From positions 936,864 through 1,000,863 of the forward strand of contig NZ_CP019333.1 of NCBI RefSeq assembly GCF_002163875.1: DNA of 64,000 bases, given 5' to 3'. The notes under the pieces were generated by a model. It saw only the letters and a list, made by a program, of their open reading frames with translations. It made no database searches and was not told the origin of the DNA. This stretch comes from Gilvibacter sp. SZ-19. GTDB taxonomy: Bacteria > Bacteroidota > Bacteroidia > Flavobacteriales > Flavobacteriaceae. Positions within the stretch are counted from its first letter, which is position 1; the number at the start of each line of letters is the position of its first letter. Position numbers and translations under genes: made by a program. Positions 34,798-43,784 of this stretch are shown here, one piece after another.

Positions 34798-35554
34798 AGT
34801 AGGTTTCCAATAGTGGCCACTGGCCGTAATATTCGTGATAGTCCATAGCGAGCACTGCCGTGTTGTGTAAAAAATGCACCAACATGCCCCACCAGAGTGT
34901 TTTGTACTTATAGCGCAAATACCCCAAGGCTATTCCGAAGGGGAAGATCCAAATAAAAGAAAACAAGGACAAGTGAATCAAGGCGAACATGAAACCAGTA
35001 GCTAAAATGGTGGTTTGCGCACTGGCAATATCGCGCATCTGATTGTATAGAAACCCTCTAAAAGCAAGCTCTTCGAATATGGGAGCCACTAAGGATATAA
35101 AGATAAACGCCCATAGAAAAGGCCTGTCATAATAGTCGTAATCTTCCATAATGGAAGGGTCTTCTTCAAAGAGATATAAATTGACCTCCGAGATCAGAAA
35201 ATAGACCACTACCACAGATATTAAAGGTAAGACCAAACTGGTCACAAGACCTTTCCACTCCAAATTCTTAAAACTGTAGAGCGGTTTAATAGCAGACCAA
35301 TCGCTTAGACTAAAACCCAGAGTAATTCCAATGAAGATCAACTCTAAAGTGAGTTCCGTAGACAACGCTATAGACTCCTGATAAGCAAAATTACTGATCA
35401 GGTGTAGCACCAACATACTCACAAAAAAAGCAATAATGAGTTGGGTGCTCTTTAAGTTTCGCTTGGTGTTTTCAAATTTGACAGAAATGCCGCAATTGCC
35501 GCAAAATCTATCTTCATCGCCTAGCAAAAAAGCACAATTACTACAGGTTTTCAT
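34790..35554 (-). CDS. CPBP-family intramembrane metalloprotease with N-terminal zinc ribbon
   Basis: A 254-residue membrane protein. The N-terminal zinc ribbon has CSNC at 4-7 and CGNC at 18-21. Six to eight TM helices follow, with the CPBP/Abi motif 1 EELAFRGFLYNQMR, motif 2 FALIHLSLF (His) and motif 3 GMLVHFLHNTAVL (His/Asn). This matches the Rce1-like glutamate intramembrane protease family. It lies 14 bp downstream of another zinc-ribbon membrane protein on the same strand, so the two likely form an operon. Substrates are unknown; prenyl-protein processing as in eukaryotic Rce1 should not be assumed. Confidence 0.9.
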   Translation of the reverse strand: MKTCSNCAFLLGDEDRFCGNCGISVKFENTKRNLKSTQLIIAFFVSMLVLHLISNFAYQESIALSTELTLELIFIGITLGFSLSDWSAIKPLYSFKNLEWKGLVTSLVLPLISVVVVYFLISEVNLYLFEEDPSIMEDYDYYDRPFLWAFIFISLVAPIFEELAFRGFLYNQMRDIASAQTTILATGFMFALIHLSLFSFIWIFPFGIALGYLRYKYKTLWWGMLVHFLHNTAVLAMDYHEYYGQWPLLETYFS

Positions 35555-35568
35555 TCAAACTAATTCGC

Positions 35569-36075
35569 CTATTGCTGTTGTTTTTTGAGTTCTCTGGCTG
35601 AGTTGAGTCCCTTGCCCAAAAAGATGATGATCACCACTTTTACAATTACGCCGCGCGCCAAAGTACTTGGATCGATAATCGCAGAGAGAATGATAAGTGA
35701 CAAATAAACCAAAAGACCCAATAATATGGCTACTTGAGGCTTGCTTTGAGACCAGAAGCCCAAGCCTAAAAAGATCAAAAAGATGATCCCTCCTGCTAGG
35801 AGTTCTGCCACATCATCATTCATGAAATACAATACCAAACCAAAGGCCAATTGCAAGGCCCCAACAATGAATAGGGTATTTCGTGCCTGGCGGATCTGTT
35901 TGGGCGCCTCTTTTACCTTAGAACGGGTCATGGCTTGTTCTGCGTAGAACTTGGACTGTTCTCTCTCGGTTCCATTGACTGGGAACCCGCATTGCACACA
36001 AAATTCAGGGTTGCCGTTGATCTCGGTTGCGCAGTTAGGGCATTTTGGGATTTGCTCTTCAAGAATTTCTTCCAT
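35569..36075 (-). CDS. Zinc-ribbon membrane protein, unknown function
   Basis: A 168-residue protein with an N-terminal zinc ribbon (CPNC at 12-15 and CVQCG at 27-31), a basic linker (about 45-65) and four hydrophobic helices (about 67-155). It is first gene of a probable two-gene operon with the CPBP protease, which has the same ribbon-plus-TM layout. The shared ribbon suggests the two act on, or in, the same complex; this is inference. Confidence 0.75.
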   Translation of the reverse strand: MEEILEEQIPKCPNCATEINGNPEFCVQCGFPVNGTEREQSKFYAEQAMTRSKVKEAPKQIRQARNTLFIVGALQLAFGLVLYFMNDDVAELLAGGIIFLIFLGLGFWSQSKPQVAILLGLLVYLSLIILSAIIDPSTLARGVIVKVVIIIFLGKGLNSARELKKQQQ

Positions 36076-36138
36076 AATGGGAGCGGGATTTTGATTAGTT
36101 ATTCTAGTTGTTGTGATTCAAGATAGCAGTTCTGAGGC

Positions 36139-36169
36139 AAAAAAAAGACCCCCGAAGGAGTCTTTTTTT
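36139..36169 (-). terminator. Terminator after nrdA
   Basis: On the minus strand GACTCC-TTCG-GGGGTC with flanking A- and T-runs: a cUUCGg-type tetraloop hairpin with one G-T pair and a T8 tail, 23 bp past the nrdA stop codon. It separates nrdA from the zinc-ribbon operon. Confidence 0.9.
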
Positions 36170-36191
36170 CAATCAACACTTAAAACAAATC

Positions 36192-38615
36192 TTAAGAACC
36201 ACACATCAGGCAGTCGTCGTCCTGGTCGGCGTCTCTACTCTTGGCCAACATTTCACGCAACTCCTGCGGTGTCAATGGCTTGTCAGTAGCCGCGGCAGTA
36301 ACGGTTTCAACCGCTGCCTCCTGAGGTTGGGGTACTGACTCCTTTTGGGTGTTCTTAAGGGTAAATTTGATGGCATCAACAGCACTCTTAGTACGTAGGT
36401 AGTACATTCCTGTTTTTAGGCCGCTCTTCCAAGCATAGAAGTGCATAGAAGTAAGCTTCGCCATATTGGCATTCTCCATAAACAGGTTGAGTGACTGCGA
36501 CTGATCGATAAAGTATCCTCTGTGTCGAGACATATCAATAATGTCCTTCATACTGAGCTCCCAAACGGTCTTATACAGTTCTTTAAGATCCTGAGGGATC
36601 ACATCAATGTGCTGGATAGATCCGTTAGCACGCATGATCTCTTCTTTAAGATCGTCATTCCAAAGGTTAAGCGCTACAAGATCCTCTAAAAGGTGCTTGT
36701 TCACAACAATAAACTCTCCAGACAATACCCGACGGGTATAGATGTTAGAGGTATATGGCTCAAAGGCCTCATTGTTCCCTAAGATCTGAGAGGTTGAAGC
36801 TGTTGGCATAGGCGCTACAAGTAGGGAGTTTCTAACTCCGTGCTTTTTAATGTCCTTGCGCAACTTGGCCCAATCCCAACGTCCGCTAAGCTCTTCGTCT
36901 TTGATGTTCCAAAGGTTGTGCTGGAACAAACCTTCTGAGATCGGAGAACCTTTGTAAGTTTCGTATGGCCCGTCTTTCTTAGCCTCTTCCATAGAAGCAG
37001 TTACCGCCGCGAAATAGAGGGTTTCAAAGATCTCTTGGTTAAGTGTTTTGGCCTCCTCGCTTGTAAATGGCAAACGCAATTTGATAAAGGTATCTGCCAA
37101 TCCTTGAACACCCAAACCTACCGGACGATGACGGAAGTTACTGTTGCGCGCTTCTGGCACAGGATAGTAGTTTCTGTCAATCACTCGGTTCAAGTTCTTG
37201 GTCACACGCTTGGTGATTCTAAAGAGCTCTTTATGATCGAAGGCCCCGTTCTTAACAAACATTGGCAAGGCAATGGATGCCAAGTTACACACAGCAACTT
37301 CGTCTGCAGAAGTGTATTCCAAGATCTCCGTACAAAGGTTAGAAGAACGGATGGTTCCCAAATTCTTTTGGTTAGACTTGCGGTTGGCCGCATCCTTGTA
37401 CAACATATAAGGTGTACCCGTCTCGATCTGAGATTCCAAGATCTTTTCCCAAAGCTCACGAGCCTTGATAGTCTTGCGTCCGCGATCTTCCGCTTCGTAT
37501 TGTAAGTATAGTTTTTCAAATTCCTCACTGTGTGAATCGAAGAGTCCAGGACACTCGTTAGGACACATTAAAGTCCACTCTGCATCTTCTTGAACACGCT
37601 TCATGAACAAGTCTGGGATCCACATGGCGTAGAACAAGTCGCGCGCACGCATCTCTTCTTTACCATGGTTCTTTTTCAGATCTAGGAAATCGAAGATATC
37701 TGCATGCCATGGCTCTACATAGATCGCGAATGAACCCTTACGCTTTCCACCACCTTGGTCTACATAACGTGCGGTGTCGTTAAACACGCGAAGCATAGGG
37801 ACAATACCATTCGAAGTACCGTTAGTTCCAGAGATGTATGAACCCGTAGCGCGAATGTTGTGAATTGAAAGGCCAATTCCTCCCGCAGATTGCGAGATCT
37901 TGGCAGTCTGCTTTAAAGTGTCGTAGATGCCGTCTATACTGTCGTCCTTCATGGCCAGAAGGAAACAAGATGACATTTGTGGCTTAGGCGTACCGGAATT
38001 AAAGAGTGTAGGTGTGGCGTGGGTAAAGTACTTCTTACTCATTAGCTCGTAAGTTTCCTTAACGGCTGCCATGTCGTCCATATGGATCCCCACAGAAACA
38101 CGCATAAGCATGTGCTGCGGACGCTCAGCGATCTGTCCATTGAGCTTTAACAGATAAGAACGCTCTAAGGTTTTGAATCCGAAGTAGTCGTAACCAAAGT
38201 CACGGTTGTAGATGATAGTAGAATCTAACTCTTCGGCGTTCTTCATGATTATGTCGTAAACCTCGTCGCTCAAAAGCGGCGCCTTTTTACCCGTACGTGG
38301 GTTCACATAGGTATACAAGTCGGTCATCACCTCAGAAAAGGTCTTCTTGGTGTTCTTGTGCAGGTTGGAAACCGAAATACGCGCTGCTAATCTCGCGTAA
38401 TCTGGGTGGGTAGTGGTCATGGTCGCAGCGATCTCGGCGGCCAAAGTGTCTAGTTCACTTGTGGTAACTCCGTCGTACAAACCTTCAATTACGCGCATGG
38501 CAACCTTTACAGGGTCTACTAATTCATTTAGACCATAGCAAAGCTTTCTTACGCGTGCCGTGATCTTGTCAAACATGATGGGTTCCTTACGGCCATCTCT
38601 TTTAATTACATTCAT
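36192..38615 (-). CDS. nrdA: Ribonucleoside-diphosphate reductase, alpha (large) subunit, class Ia
   Basis: Catalytic subunit reducing NDPs to dNDPs, 807 residues. The ATP-cone allosteric domain lies at about 1-95 ([20 protein letters not shown]). The barrel includes [18 protein letters not shown] with the redox Cys, NLCTEILEY with the active-site Asn-Cys-Glu cluster, and [19 protein letters not shown]. The C-terminal tail [11 protein letters not shown] supplies the re-reducing Cys pair. The sequence resembles the eukaryotic NrdA group. It lies downstream of nrdB with a 127-bp gap containing a hairpin followed by T residues, and its own terminator follows. Confidence 0.97.
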   Translation of the reverse strand: MNVIKRDGRKEPIMFDKITARVRKLCYGLNELVDPVKVAMRVIEGLYDGVTTSELDTLAAEIAATMTTTHPDYARLAARISVSNLHKNTKKTFSEVMTDLYTYVNPRTGKKAPLLSDEVYDIIMKNAEELDSTIIYNRDFGYDYFGFKTLERSYLLKLNGQIAERPQHMLMRVSVGIHMDDMAAVKETYELMSKKYFTHATPTLFNSGTPKPQMSSCFLLAMKDDSIDGIYDTLKQTAKISQSAGGIGLSIHNIRATGSYISGTNGTSNGIVPMLRVFNDTARYVDQGGGKRKGSFAIYVEPWHADIFDFLDLKKNHGKEEMRARDLFYAMWIPDLFMKRVQEDAEWTLMCPNECPGLFDSHSEEFEKLYLQYEAEDRGRKTIKARELWEKILESQIETGTPYMLYKDAANRKSNQKNLGTIRSSNLCTEILEYTSADEVAVCNLASIALPMFVKNGAFDHKELFRITKRVTKNLNRVIDRNYYPVPEARNSNFRHRPVGLGVQGLADTFIKLRLPFTSEEAKTLNQEIFETLYFAAVTASMEEAKKDGPYETYKGSPISEGLFQHNLWNIKDEELSGRWDWAKLRKDIKKHGVRNSLLVAPMPTASTSQILGNNEAFEPYTSNIYTRRVLSGEFIVVNKHLLEDLVALNLWNDDLKEEIMRANGSIQHIDVIPQDLKELYKTVWELSMKDIIDMSRHRGYFIDQSQSLNLFMENANMAKLTSMHFYAWKSGLKTGMYYLRTKSAVDAIKFTLKNTQKESVPQPQEAAVETVTAAATDKPLTPQELREMLAKSRDADQDDDCLMCGS

Positions 38616-38702
38616 CTACAACTGTTCTTTAGTTAATTAGTGCCTAATTTTTAGCATAATGTAGGTTGGTACGCGAGGTGTAACCTGCGTATTATCAGAT
38701 AG

Positions 38703-38738
38703 TTAAAAACGCTCCGGGCCTGGGGCAGCCCCTGGAGC
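38703..38738 (-). terminator. Hairpin between nrdB and nrdA, possible partial terminator
   Basis: Minus strand: outer GCTCC/GGAGC and inner GGGGC/GCCCC arms separated by an asymmetric internal loop, then GTTTTTAA. It begins 5 bp after the nrdB stop codon. It could reduce read-through so that NrdB is made in excess over NrdA, or stabilise the nrdB 3' end. Confidence 0.6.
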
Positions 38739-38742
38739 AATC

Positions 38743-39720
38743 TTAGAAATCTGCGTCGAAACTAATCTTATTAGATTCTTTGTCTTTGTTGGTAACTCCC
38801 GCCTTCTGGTATTCAGAAACACGCTTCTCGAAGAAGTTTGTTTTTCCTTGAAGGGAGATCATATCCATAAAATCAAAAGGATTGCTGGTGTTGTATTCTT
38901 TCTCACAACCCAACTCCACCAAGAGGCGATCGGTCACGAATTCCAAATACTGGGTCATCAGCTTGGCGTTCATGCCAATCAAACTTACCGGTAGAGACTC
39001 GGTGATAAATTCACGCTCAATGGTAAGTGCATCCACAATGATCTCACGAATTCTTTCCTTAGGAACCTTGTTTACTAGGTGGTGATTGTGCAAGTGAACT
39101 GCGAAGTCACAGTGAACACCTTCATCTCTAGAAATTAGTTCGTTGGAAAAGGTCAGCCCGGGCATCAAGCCACGTTTTTTAAGCCAGAAAATCGAACAAA
39201 ACGCTCCTGAAAAGAAAATTCCTTCTACAGCAGCAAAAGCGATAAGACGCTCGGCAAAACTTGGACTTTCTATCCACTTCAATGCCCAGTCGGCTTTCTT
39301 TTTAATTGCCGGGAAGTTTTCGATAGCCTTAAAGAGCTTATCTTTTTCCTTTTCGTCCTTCACGTAGGTGTCAATAAGCAAAGAATAGGTTTCCGAGTGG
39401 ATGTTTTCCATCATGATCTGGAAACCGTAGAAGAACTTAGCCTCTGAATATTGAACCTCATTTACGAAGTTCTCTGCAAGGTTTTCGTTCACGATTCCAT
39501 CAGAAGCGGCAAAGAAGGCCAAAATGTGCTTGATGAAGTAACGCTCATCGTCATTCAATTTGGTTGCCCAATCTGTAAGATCTTGGTGCAAGTCAATCTC
39601 TTCTGCCGTCCAAAAACTGGCCTCAGATTTCTTGTACCAATCCCAAATATCGTGGTGTTGAATTGGGAAGATTACGAATCGGTCTTTGTTCTCTGCTAAA
39701 ATCGGTTCTACTGCGCTCAT
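38743..39720 (-). CDS. nrdB: Ribonucleoside-diphosphate reductase, beta (small) subunit, eukaryote-like
   Basis: Di-iron/tyrosyl-radical subunit, 325 residues from the ATG at 39720 ([20 protein letters not shown]). An upstream start at 39774 would add 18 residues unlike the family. Iron ligands and the radical Tyr lie in [33 protein letters not shown], and [12 protein letters not shown] with [14 protein letters not shown]. The block [23 protein letters not shown] and the C-terminal tail ending FDADF are nearly identical in form to animal R2 proteins; the tail docks on NrdA. A gene-free 438-bp region lies upstream. Confidence 0.97.
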   Translation of the reverse strand: MSAVEPILAENKDRFVIFPIQHHDIWDWYKKSEASFWTAEEIDLHQDLTDWATKLNDDERYFIKHILAFFAASDGIVNENLAENFVNEVQYSEAKFFYGFQIMMENIHSETYSLLIDTYVKDEKEKDKLFKAIENFPAIKKKADWALKWIESPSFAERLIAFAAVEGIFFSGAFCSIFWLKKRGLMPGLTFSNELISRDEGVHCDFAVHLHNHHLVNKVPKERIREIIVDALTIEREFITESLPVSLIGMNAKLMTQYLEFVTDRLLVELGCEKEYNTSNPFDFMDMISLQGKTNFFEKRVSEYQKAGVTNKDKESNKISFDADF

Positions 39721-39851
39721 TGTCCGTTGTTTTTTTAAAAATTCGATAAATTTCTCGCTACTCGGGACTAACAAATATGAAAAATTTTAAAACGAAATCT
39801 GGCGAATTAACCTCTTGGTTTTCAACAAAGTTTTTAACATCAAAAAATTCA

Positions 39852-39893
39852 AAGTGTTCACATTGTTTTGTTAACAAATATTGTTAAACACTT
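39852..39893. promoter_or_regulatory. Nested dyads upstream of nrdB
   Basis: AAGTGTT (39852-39858) and AACACTT (39887-39893) are perfect 7-bp arms. Within them lie TTGTTAACAA (39868-39877) and a TTAACAA...TTGTTAA dyad (39871-39887). They sit about 130-170 bp upstream of nrdB; candidate regulator binding region. Confidence 0.4.
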
Positions 39894-40001
39894 CTTTATC
39901 AGCTATTTATGAAAATACTGTTGAAGTTATTAACAAACAGAAAATCAGTCGTTAATAGCTCTTAAAACCCTTGTGAATCCCAAGTATTTTAGGGGTTGTG
40001 A

Positions 40002-40072
40002 TAACATTTTGCTAAGGATTCGGTAACATGATTTTTAACAGCGGGCTTAAACAAATTTTTTGTGCTGTAACG
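40002..40072. promoter_or_regulatory. Weaker 11-bp TAACA-type repeat array, orphan
   Basis: Units start at 40002 TAACA, 40013 TAAGG, 40024 TAACA, 40035 TTAAC, 40068 TAACG, all in one 11-bp register with two poor positions (40046, 40057). Same first-unit sequence TAACATTT as in the PiT and TonB arrays. No promoter box is obvious on either side; the nearest gene it could control is nrdB or an unseen small RNA. Confidence 0.4.
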
Positions 40073-40158
40073 TCAAATAGAAGTCTATCTGAACAAAAAA
40101 ACGATCAAAAAAAGTCAGATTTTGCGAAAGAAAATCGCTCGCTAAAAAATCAAATGAA

Positions 40159-40728
40159 TCAAGGTTGGTTCTTTTGAGCAATCGCGTCCAATCCGTCGAA
40201 CCAATCTTGCCCAAATTTTCTAACCAAAGCCTCTTTTACAAACTGGTAAACCGGCACCTTTAATTGTTCTCCTAAAGTACAAGCGGTATCGCAAATTGGC
40301 CAGCGGTGATAATTCACAGCAGCAAATTCACTGTAGTCTGTAACTCGAACTGGGTACAAATGACAACTGATAGGTTTTTTGAAATCCACATCGCCAGCAT
40401 TGTAAGCATCTTCTATTCCGCAACTGGCAATGCCTCCTTCTTTAAAGGTCACATAAGCACACTCAGCCCCATTGACCAATGGGGTCTCCAAGTCACCGGC
40501 TGCAGATTCTATCCAAGTGCCCTGCGCCTCAATGGCTGCTTTGCCTTCTTCACGCAAATGGGGAGCTACTTTGGGGTAGATCGCTTCTAAGATCTCGGTC
40601 TCTTCTTTAGATAATGGTGCTCCGGCCTCTCCGGCTATACAACACTCGCCCTTACAAGCGCCTAAATTACAGACGAACTCTTTTTCAATAAGATCTGTAG
40701 ATACTATGGTTTTACCGAGTTGAATCAC
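40159..40728 (-). CDS. DUF3109 family Cys-rich protein
   Basis: A 189-residue protein with many conserved Cys: CNLGACKGECC near the N-terminus, then AECAYV, ASCGIEDAY, ISCHLYPVRV and PICDTACTLG. This is reminiscent of the zinc/iron-chelating CxxCxxCC family, so metal or Fe-S binding is likely. Start chosen as GTG at 40728 (VIQLGKTIVSTDLIEKEFVC), because family members begin at this point. An upstream GTG at 40764 would place a perfect -7 promoter box (TATCTTTG, 40733-40740) inside the coding region. No operon partner: both neighbours are separated by promoters. Biological role unknown. Confidence 0.85.
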   Translation of the reverse strand: MIQLGKTIVSTDLIEKEFVCNLGACKGECCIAGEAGAPLSKEETEILEAIYPKVAPHLREEGKAAIEAQGTWIESAAGDLETPLVNGAECAYVTFKEGGIASCGIEDAYNAGDVDFKKPISCHLYPVRVTDYSEFAAVNYHRWPICDTACTLGEQLKVPVYQFVKEALVRKFGQDWFDGLDAIAQKNQP

Positions 40729-40732
40729 GGGG

Positions 40733-40767
40733 CAAAGATATTTGCTTTGTGTCAAATCGCCCACAAA
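40733..40767 (-). promoter_or_regulatory. Promoter of the DUF3109 gene (TTTG-N23-TATCTTTG)
   Basis: -33 TTTG at 40764-40767, 23-bp spacer, -7 TATCTTTG at 40733-40740, then four C residues and the GTG start. A leaderless GTG-initiated mRNA is predicted. Confidence 0.65.
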
Positions 40768-40806
40768 TAAAACAGAGAATTAGCAGGTAGTGCTGTTAAG
40801 ATTGCC

Positions 40807-40814
40807 TAATTTTG
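40807..40814 (+). promoter_or_regulatory. -7 promoter element of the MarC-family gene
   Basis: TAATTTTG, perfect TAnnTTTG, 19 bases before the ATG at 40834. Confidence 0.55.
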
Positions 40815-40833
40815 CCCCCAAAATCAAGCAGTT

Positions 40834-41415
40834 ATGGAGTTCAATACTAAAGAGATCTTCACCGCCACCATGGTTTTATTTGCGGTAATTGATATTATCG
40901 GAAACATTCCTATTGTTATATCCTTGCGCGAGCGAGCCGGACATATACACTCCGAAAAAGCATCGATCATTGCCGCCGCAGTGATGGTCTTCTTTTTGTT
41001 TTTGGGAGAGAGTATTTTAAAGCTCATCGGGATCAATGTCAATGAATTTGCAGTTGCCGGGGCTTTTATTCTGTTCTTTATCGCTTTAGAGATGATCTTA
41101 GGCGTTACTCTTTTTAAAGACGACGGAAGCGCACCGGAACTCGCCTCTATTTTCCCGCTGGCATTCCCAATGCTAGCCGGCCCGGGTAGTTTGACCACCC
41201 TACTGTCTTTACGCGCAGAATATCACATAGAGAACATTATCATCGCGATTGTGATCAATACTTTGGTCATTTATATAGTACTTAAAACCTCAGCGCGTTT
41301 GCAACGCTTCTTAGGGAAGAACGGAATCGGGATTATTAGAAAGGTTTTTGGTGTAATTTTGCTAGCGATCGCTGTAAAACTGTTCACCTCCAACATTCAA
41401 GAACTGTTTGCTTAA
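40834..41415 (+). CDS. MarC family (UPF0056) integral membrane protein
   Basis: A 193-residue protein with six predicted TM helices. MarC family features: FAVIDIIGNIPIVISL at the N-terminus, INEFAVAGAFILFFIALEMILG-like helix 3, and the FPLAFPMLAGPGSLTTLLSL block. Despite the historical name, a role in multiple antibiotic resistance is not supported in E. coli; the transport function of the family is unknown. A 66-residue membrane protein follows after 15 bp, probably in the same transcript. Confidence 0.9.
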   Translation: MEFNTKEIFTATMVLFAVIDIIGNIPIVISLRERAGHIHSEKASIIAAAVMVFFLFLGESILKLIGINVNEFAVAGAFILFFIALEMILGVTLFKDDGSAPELASIFPLAFPMLAGPGSLTTLLSLRAEYHIENIIIAIVINTLVIYIVLKTSARLQRFLGKNGIGIIRKVFGVILLAIAVKLFTSNIQELFA

Positions 41416-41430
41416 CCAAAGAGAAATCGA

Positions 41431-41631
41431 ATGAAAATTTTCATCTATATATTAATGGTAGGAGCTTTTGCTCTTATGATCTACAACGCCACGCAACTCA
41501 ATTTTGACGCCTTGTTCGAAGGCAATAGCAAAACAGCCTTATCGCTTATTTTAGCGGGGCTGAGTGCCATTATTTTATTGCTGATCTTGTTGCTCTCTAA
41601 AAAGATCGAAGAGAAAAAGCGCGGGTCCTAG
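41431..41631 (+). CDS. Small membrane protein, 66 aa
   Basis: Two predicted TM helices (about 3-19 and 37-56) with a highly basic C-terminal tail (KKIEEKKRGS). It is 15 bp downstream of the MarC-family gene, and its stop overlaps the convergent S41 protease gene by 4 bp. No family was recognised; short proteins of this layout are common in Flavobacteriaceae. Confidence 0.7.
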   Translation: MKIFIYILMVGAFALMIYNATQLNFDALFEGNSKTALSLILAGLSAIILLLILLLSKKIEEKKRGS

Positions 41632-43235
41632 TCGCGAACCGGGTTAAGCTTGGCGCGTTCCAGATCTAATACACGTTGTATCATTGCGTCTTGGGCATTG
41701 GCCACCTGTTGCGCCTGATTGGTCCCATAGAGCTGATCTGCCAAGGTTTGTTTGATAGCCAATTTCAGCGTGTCAAAATGCGATGCCAAATCGAGGCTGG
41801 GCGACTTGAAACGCTCGTTGTAATTTATAAAGGCGTTGGCCAACTCATCTGAAACCTCATATTCGTTCATAAAGGTCTCAAAGTCCATTCCGTCAAATTG
41901 TGCTCTGGAAGTCTCCAACTGCTCAAAAACAAAATAGTTCATATAACCGGTAGACATTACATACTCTAAGGTCTCGTTGGCAATGCTGGTGTCTTTTGGC
42001 ACAAACACATCCGGAGTAATTCCTCCACCACCATAGACCACCCGCCCTTCTGGTGTGACGAATTTTAAGGAATCTGAAACCTTGATACTATCTACAGAAC
42101 GCAATTCTCCGTTCTCGTATCGGTTCTGGTATTCACTAAAATAATCGTCCAGACCGTTGGCGTAAGAGCGCTGAATAGACCTACCTGTGGGCGTATAATA
42201 ACGGGCTATGGTCAAGCGAACGGCACTGCCATCTCCCAAAGACATCTCACGTTGCACCAAGCCTTTACCATAAGACCGGCGACCTACAATGGTCCCGTGA
42301 TCATTGTCCTGTAATGCTCCCGCCACGATCTCTGAAGCAGATGCGGAGTTCTCATTGATCAGCACGTAGATCTTGCCGTCTTCAAAATCTCCTCGTCCGG
42401 TGGCGAAAGTAAGGTCTTCGTCTCCTTTTTTATTTTTGGTGATGAGCATAAGTTTATCATCTTCCAGAAACTCATCTAAGATCTTATTGGCAGCATTTAT
42501 GTATCCTCCAGGGTTGTTTCTGAGGTCCAATATCAAGGTTTCCATACCCTCGTCCTTAAGATCGTCTAAGGCTTCTTTGAACTCTTCGTAGGTGGTTTCG
42601 GCAAAGCGATTCACTTTAATATATCCTGTGGTCTCATCGATAAGATATGAGGCTTCCACACTAACTAAGGGCACTTCCTTTCGGCGAACTGTAAAATCCA
42701 ATAGTTCTGACTCTCCGCGTCGGTAAACACTGAGCTTCACCTTGGAGTTGCGGTTACCTTTTAAAAAGGACACTATGCTGTCTCTGGAGATCTCCGAACC
42801 ATCAAGTACTACATCATTCGCAGCAACTATACGATCTCCTCCGCGAATACCGGCCTCGTAGGCAGGTCCGCCTTCTATAGGATTAATTATCGCAATGGTA
42901 TCGTTGTAAACGTAAAAGTTGACCCCTATACCCACAAAATTGCCGCGCATATCATTGGCCGCATCTTCGTAAGCGTCCACCGGGATATAAACCGAATGCG
43001 GATCTAGATTCTCTAGAATACCGTTTACGGTCACATCTACTATACTGTCTGTATTCACCTGATCTACGTATTCGTAGTCAATGTAGTCTATCAGGCGGTT
43101 GAGTTTGTCCTTCTTGGAGTTCTTGGCAAAGATCTGCTCGCCACCATCCTGAAAGTTCAGTTTGGCCCCAATAAAGGTGCCCACAGCCAAACAGCTGCCA
43201 ACAATGAGCGGGATATAGATCTTGGTCTTGTTCAT
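41628..43235 (-). CDS. S41 family C-terminal processing peptidase with PDZ domain
   Basis: Exported Ctp-type protease, 535 residues. N-terminal hydrophobic segment (IYIPLIVGSCLAVGTFIGAKL) as signal or anchor; PDZ domain at about 85-170 (GIGVNFYVYNDTIAIINPIEGGPAYEAGIRGGDRI); S41 catalytic domain with DLRNNPGGYINAA, the nucleophile in NENSASASEIVAGALQD, and Lys in GRRSYGKGLVQ, forming the Ser/Lys dyad. It cleaves protein C-termini in the periplasm. The start overlaps the dCMP deaminase stop, so the two are co-transcribed, a pairing also seen in other flavobacteria as far as I recall. Confidence 0.95.
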   Translation of the reverse strand: MNKTKIYIPLIVGSCLAVGTFIGAKLNFQDGGEQIFAKNSKKDKLNRLIDYIDYEYVDQVNTDSIVDVTVNGILENLDPHSVYIPVDAYEDAANDMRGNFVGIGVNFYVYNDTIAIINPIEGGPAYEAGIRGGDRIVAANDVVLDGSEISRDSIVSFLKGNRNSKVKLSVYRRGESELLDFTVRRKEVPLVSVEASYLIDETTGYIKVNRFAETTYEEFKEALDDLKDEGMETLILDLRNNPGGYINAANKILDEFLEDDKLMLITKNKKGDEDLTFATGRGDFEDGKIYVLINENSASASEIVAGALQDNDHGTIVGRRSYGKGLVQREMSLGDGSAVRLTIARYYTPTGRSIQRSYANGLDDYFSEYQNRYENGELRSVDSIKVSDSLKFVTPEGRVVYGGGGITPDVFVPKDTSIANETLEYVMSTGYMNYFVFEQLETSRAQFDGMDFETFMNEYEVSDELANAFINYNERFKSPSLDLASHFDTLKLAIKQTLADQLYGTNQAQQVANAQDAMIQRVLDLERAKLNPVRD

Positions 43236-43672
43236 TACAGATCGTCTAGGCTGGTCACTTGGGTAATTTCCACACCAGCGCGTTCTAAGAAATCTAAGCC
43301 GCTGGTATCCTTGTATGCAATATTATAGACCAGACGGGTTATTCCTGCCTGATGGATCAACTTACTGCATTCCTTACAAGGCGACAAGGTGATATAAAGT
43401 GTTGCTCCTTTACAACTTTGGGTACTTCCGGCCACCTTAGAAATGGCATTGGCCTCTGCATGTAGCACATACCATTTGGTATAACCTTCTTCGTCTTCGC
43501 AAAAGTTCTCAAAACCTGTTGGGGTTCCGTTATAGCCGTCAGATATGATCATCTTATCTTTAACTATCAAAGCTCCGACCTGTTTGCGCTTGCAATAAGA
43601 GAGCTTGGCCCATTCGTAGGCCATGCGCAAGTAGGCGACATCGTATTTGTGTTGTTTTGCAGATTTACTCAT
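43235..43672 (-). CDS. dCMP deaminase family protein
   Basis: Zinc deaminase of 145 residues, probably converting dCMP to dUMP for thymidylate synthesis. It has VLHAEANAISKVA (HAE motif), LSPCKECSKLIHQAG (PCxxC zinc motif), and the substrate loop ISDGYNGTPTGFENFCED of the ComE/dCMP deaminase group. The ATG at 43672 is preferred; a TTG at 43678 overlaps a near-consensus -7 box (TTGCTTTG). With nrdAB and the dNTPase, it is the third dNTP-pool enzyme in the window. First gene of an operon with the S41 protease. Confidence 0.9.
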   Translation of the reverse strand: MSKSAKQHKYDVAYLRMAYEWAKLSYCKRKQVGALIVKDKMIISDGYNGTPTGFENFCEDEEGYTKWYVLHAEANAISKVAGSTQSCKGATLYITLSPCKECSKLIHQAGITRLVYNIAYKDTSGLDFLERAGVEITQVTSLDDL

Positions 43673-43784
43673 AGTCAAAGCAAGATAGCCAATTCAAAAC
43701 GAAGATAATTGAACTCCGCTCCTCTATTAAACTGCTGGCTGTTAATCTTATTACAAAGTTTGTCAAAAAACTGCCAATTCAGAC

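Larger units (their letters stand above)
39721..40158. other. 438-bp gene-free region upstream of nrdB, AT-rich with palindromes
   Basis: No ORF or RNA gene was recognised. Visible structure: (1) an AT-rich leader with CATATTTG, a one-mismatch -7 box on the minus strand, before nrdB; (2) nested dyads at 39852-39893, with AAGTGTT/AACACTT outside and the perfect palindrome TTGTTAACAA (39868-39877) plus TTAACAA/TTGTTAA inside; (3) an 11-bp repeat array at 40002-40072. The dyads are candidate nrd regulatory sites. They do not match the classical NrdR box closely. Confidence 0.5.

Noticed and set aside
39721-40158. Possible replication origin in the AT-rich nrdB upstream region
   Set aside because: No cluster of DnaA boxes (TTATNCACA-like) is visible; only single poor matches such as TTTTCAACA. 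No dnaA, dnaN or gidA neighbour.
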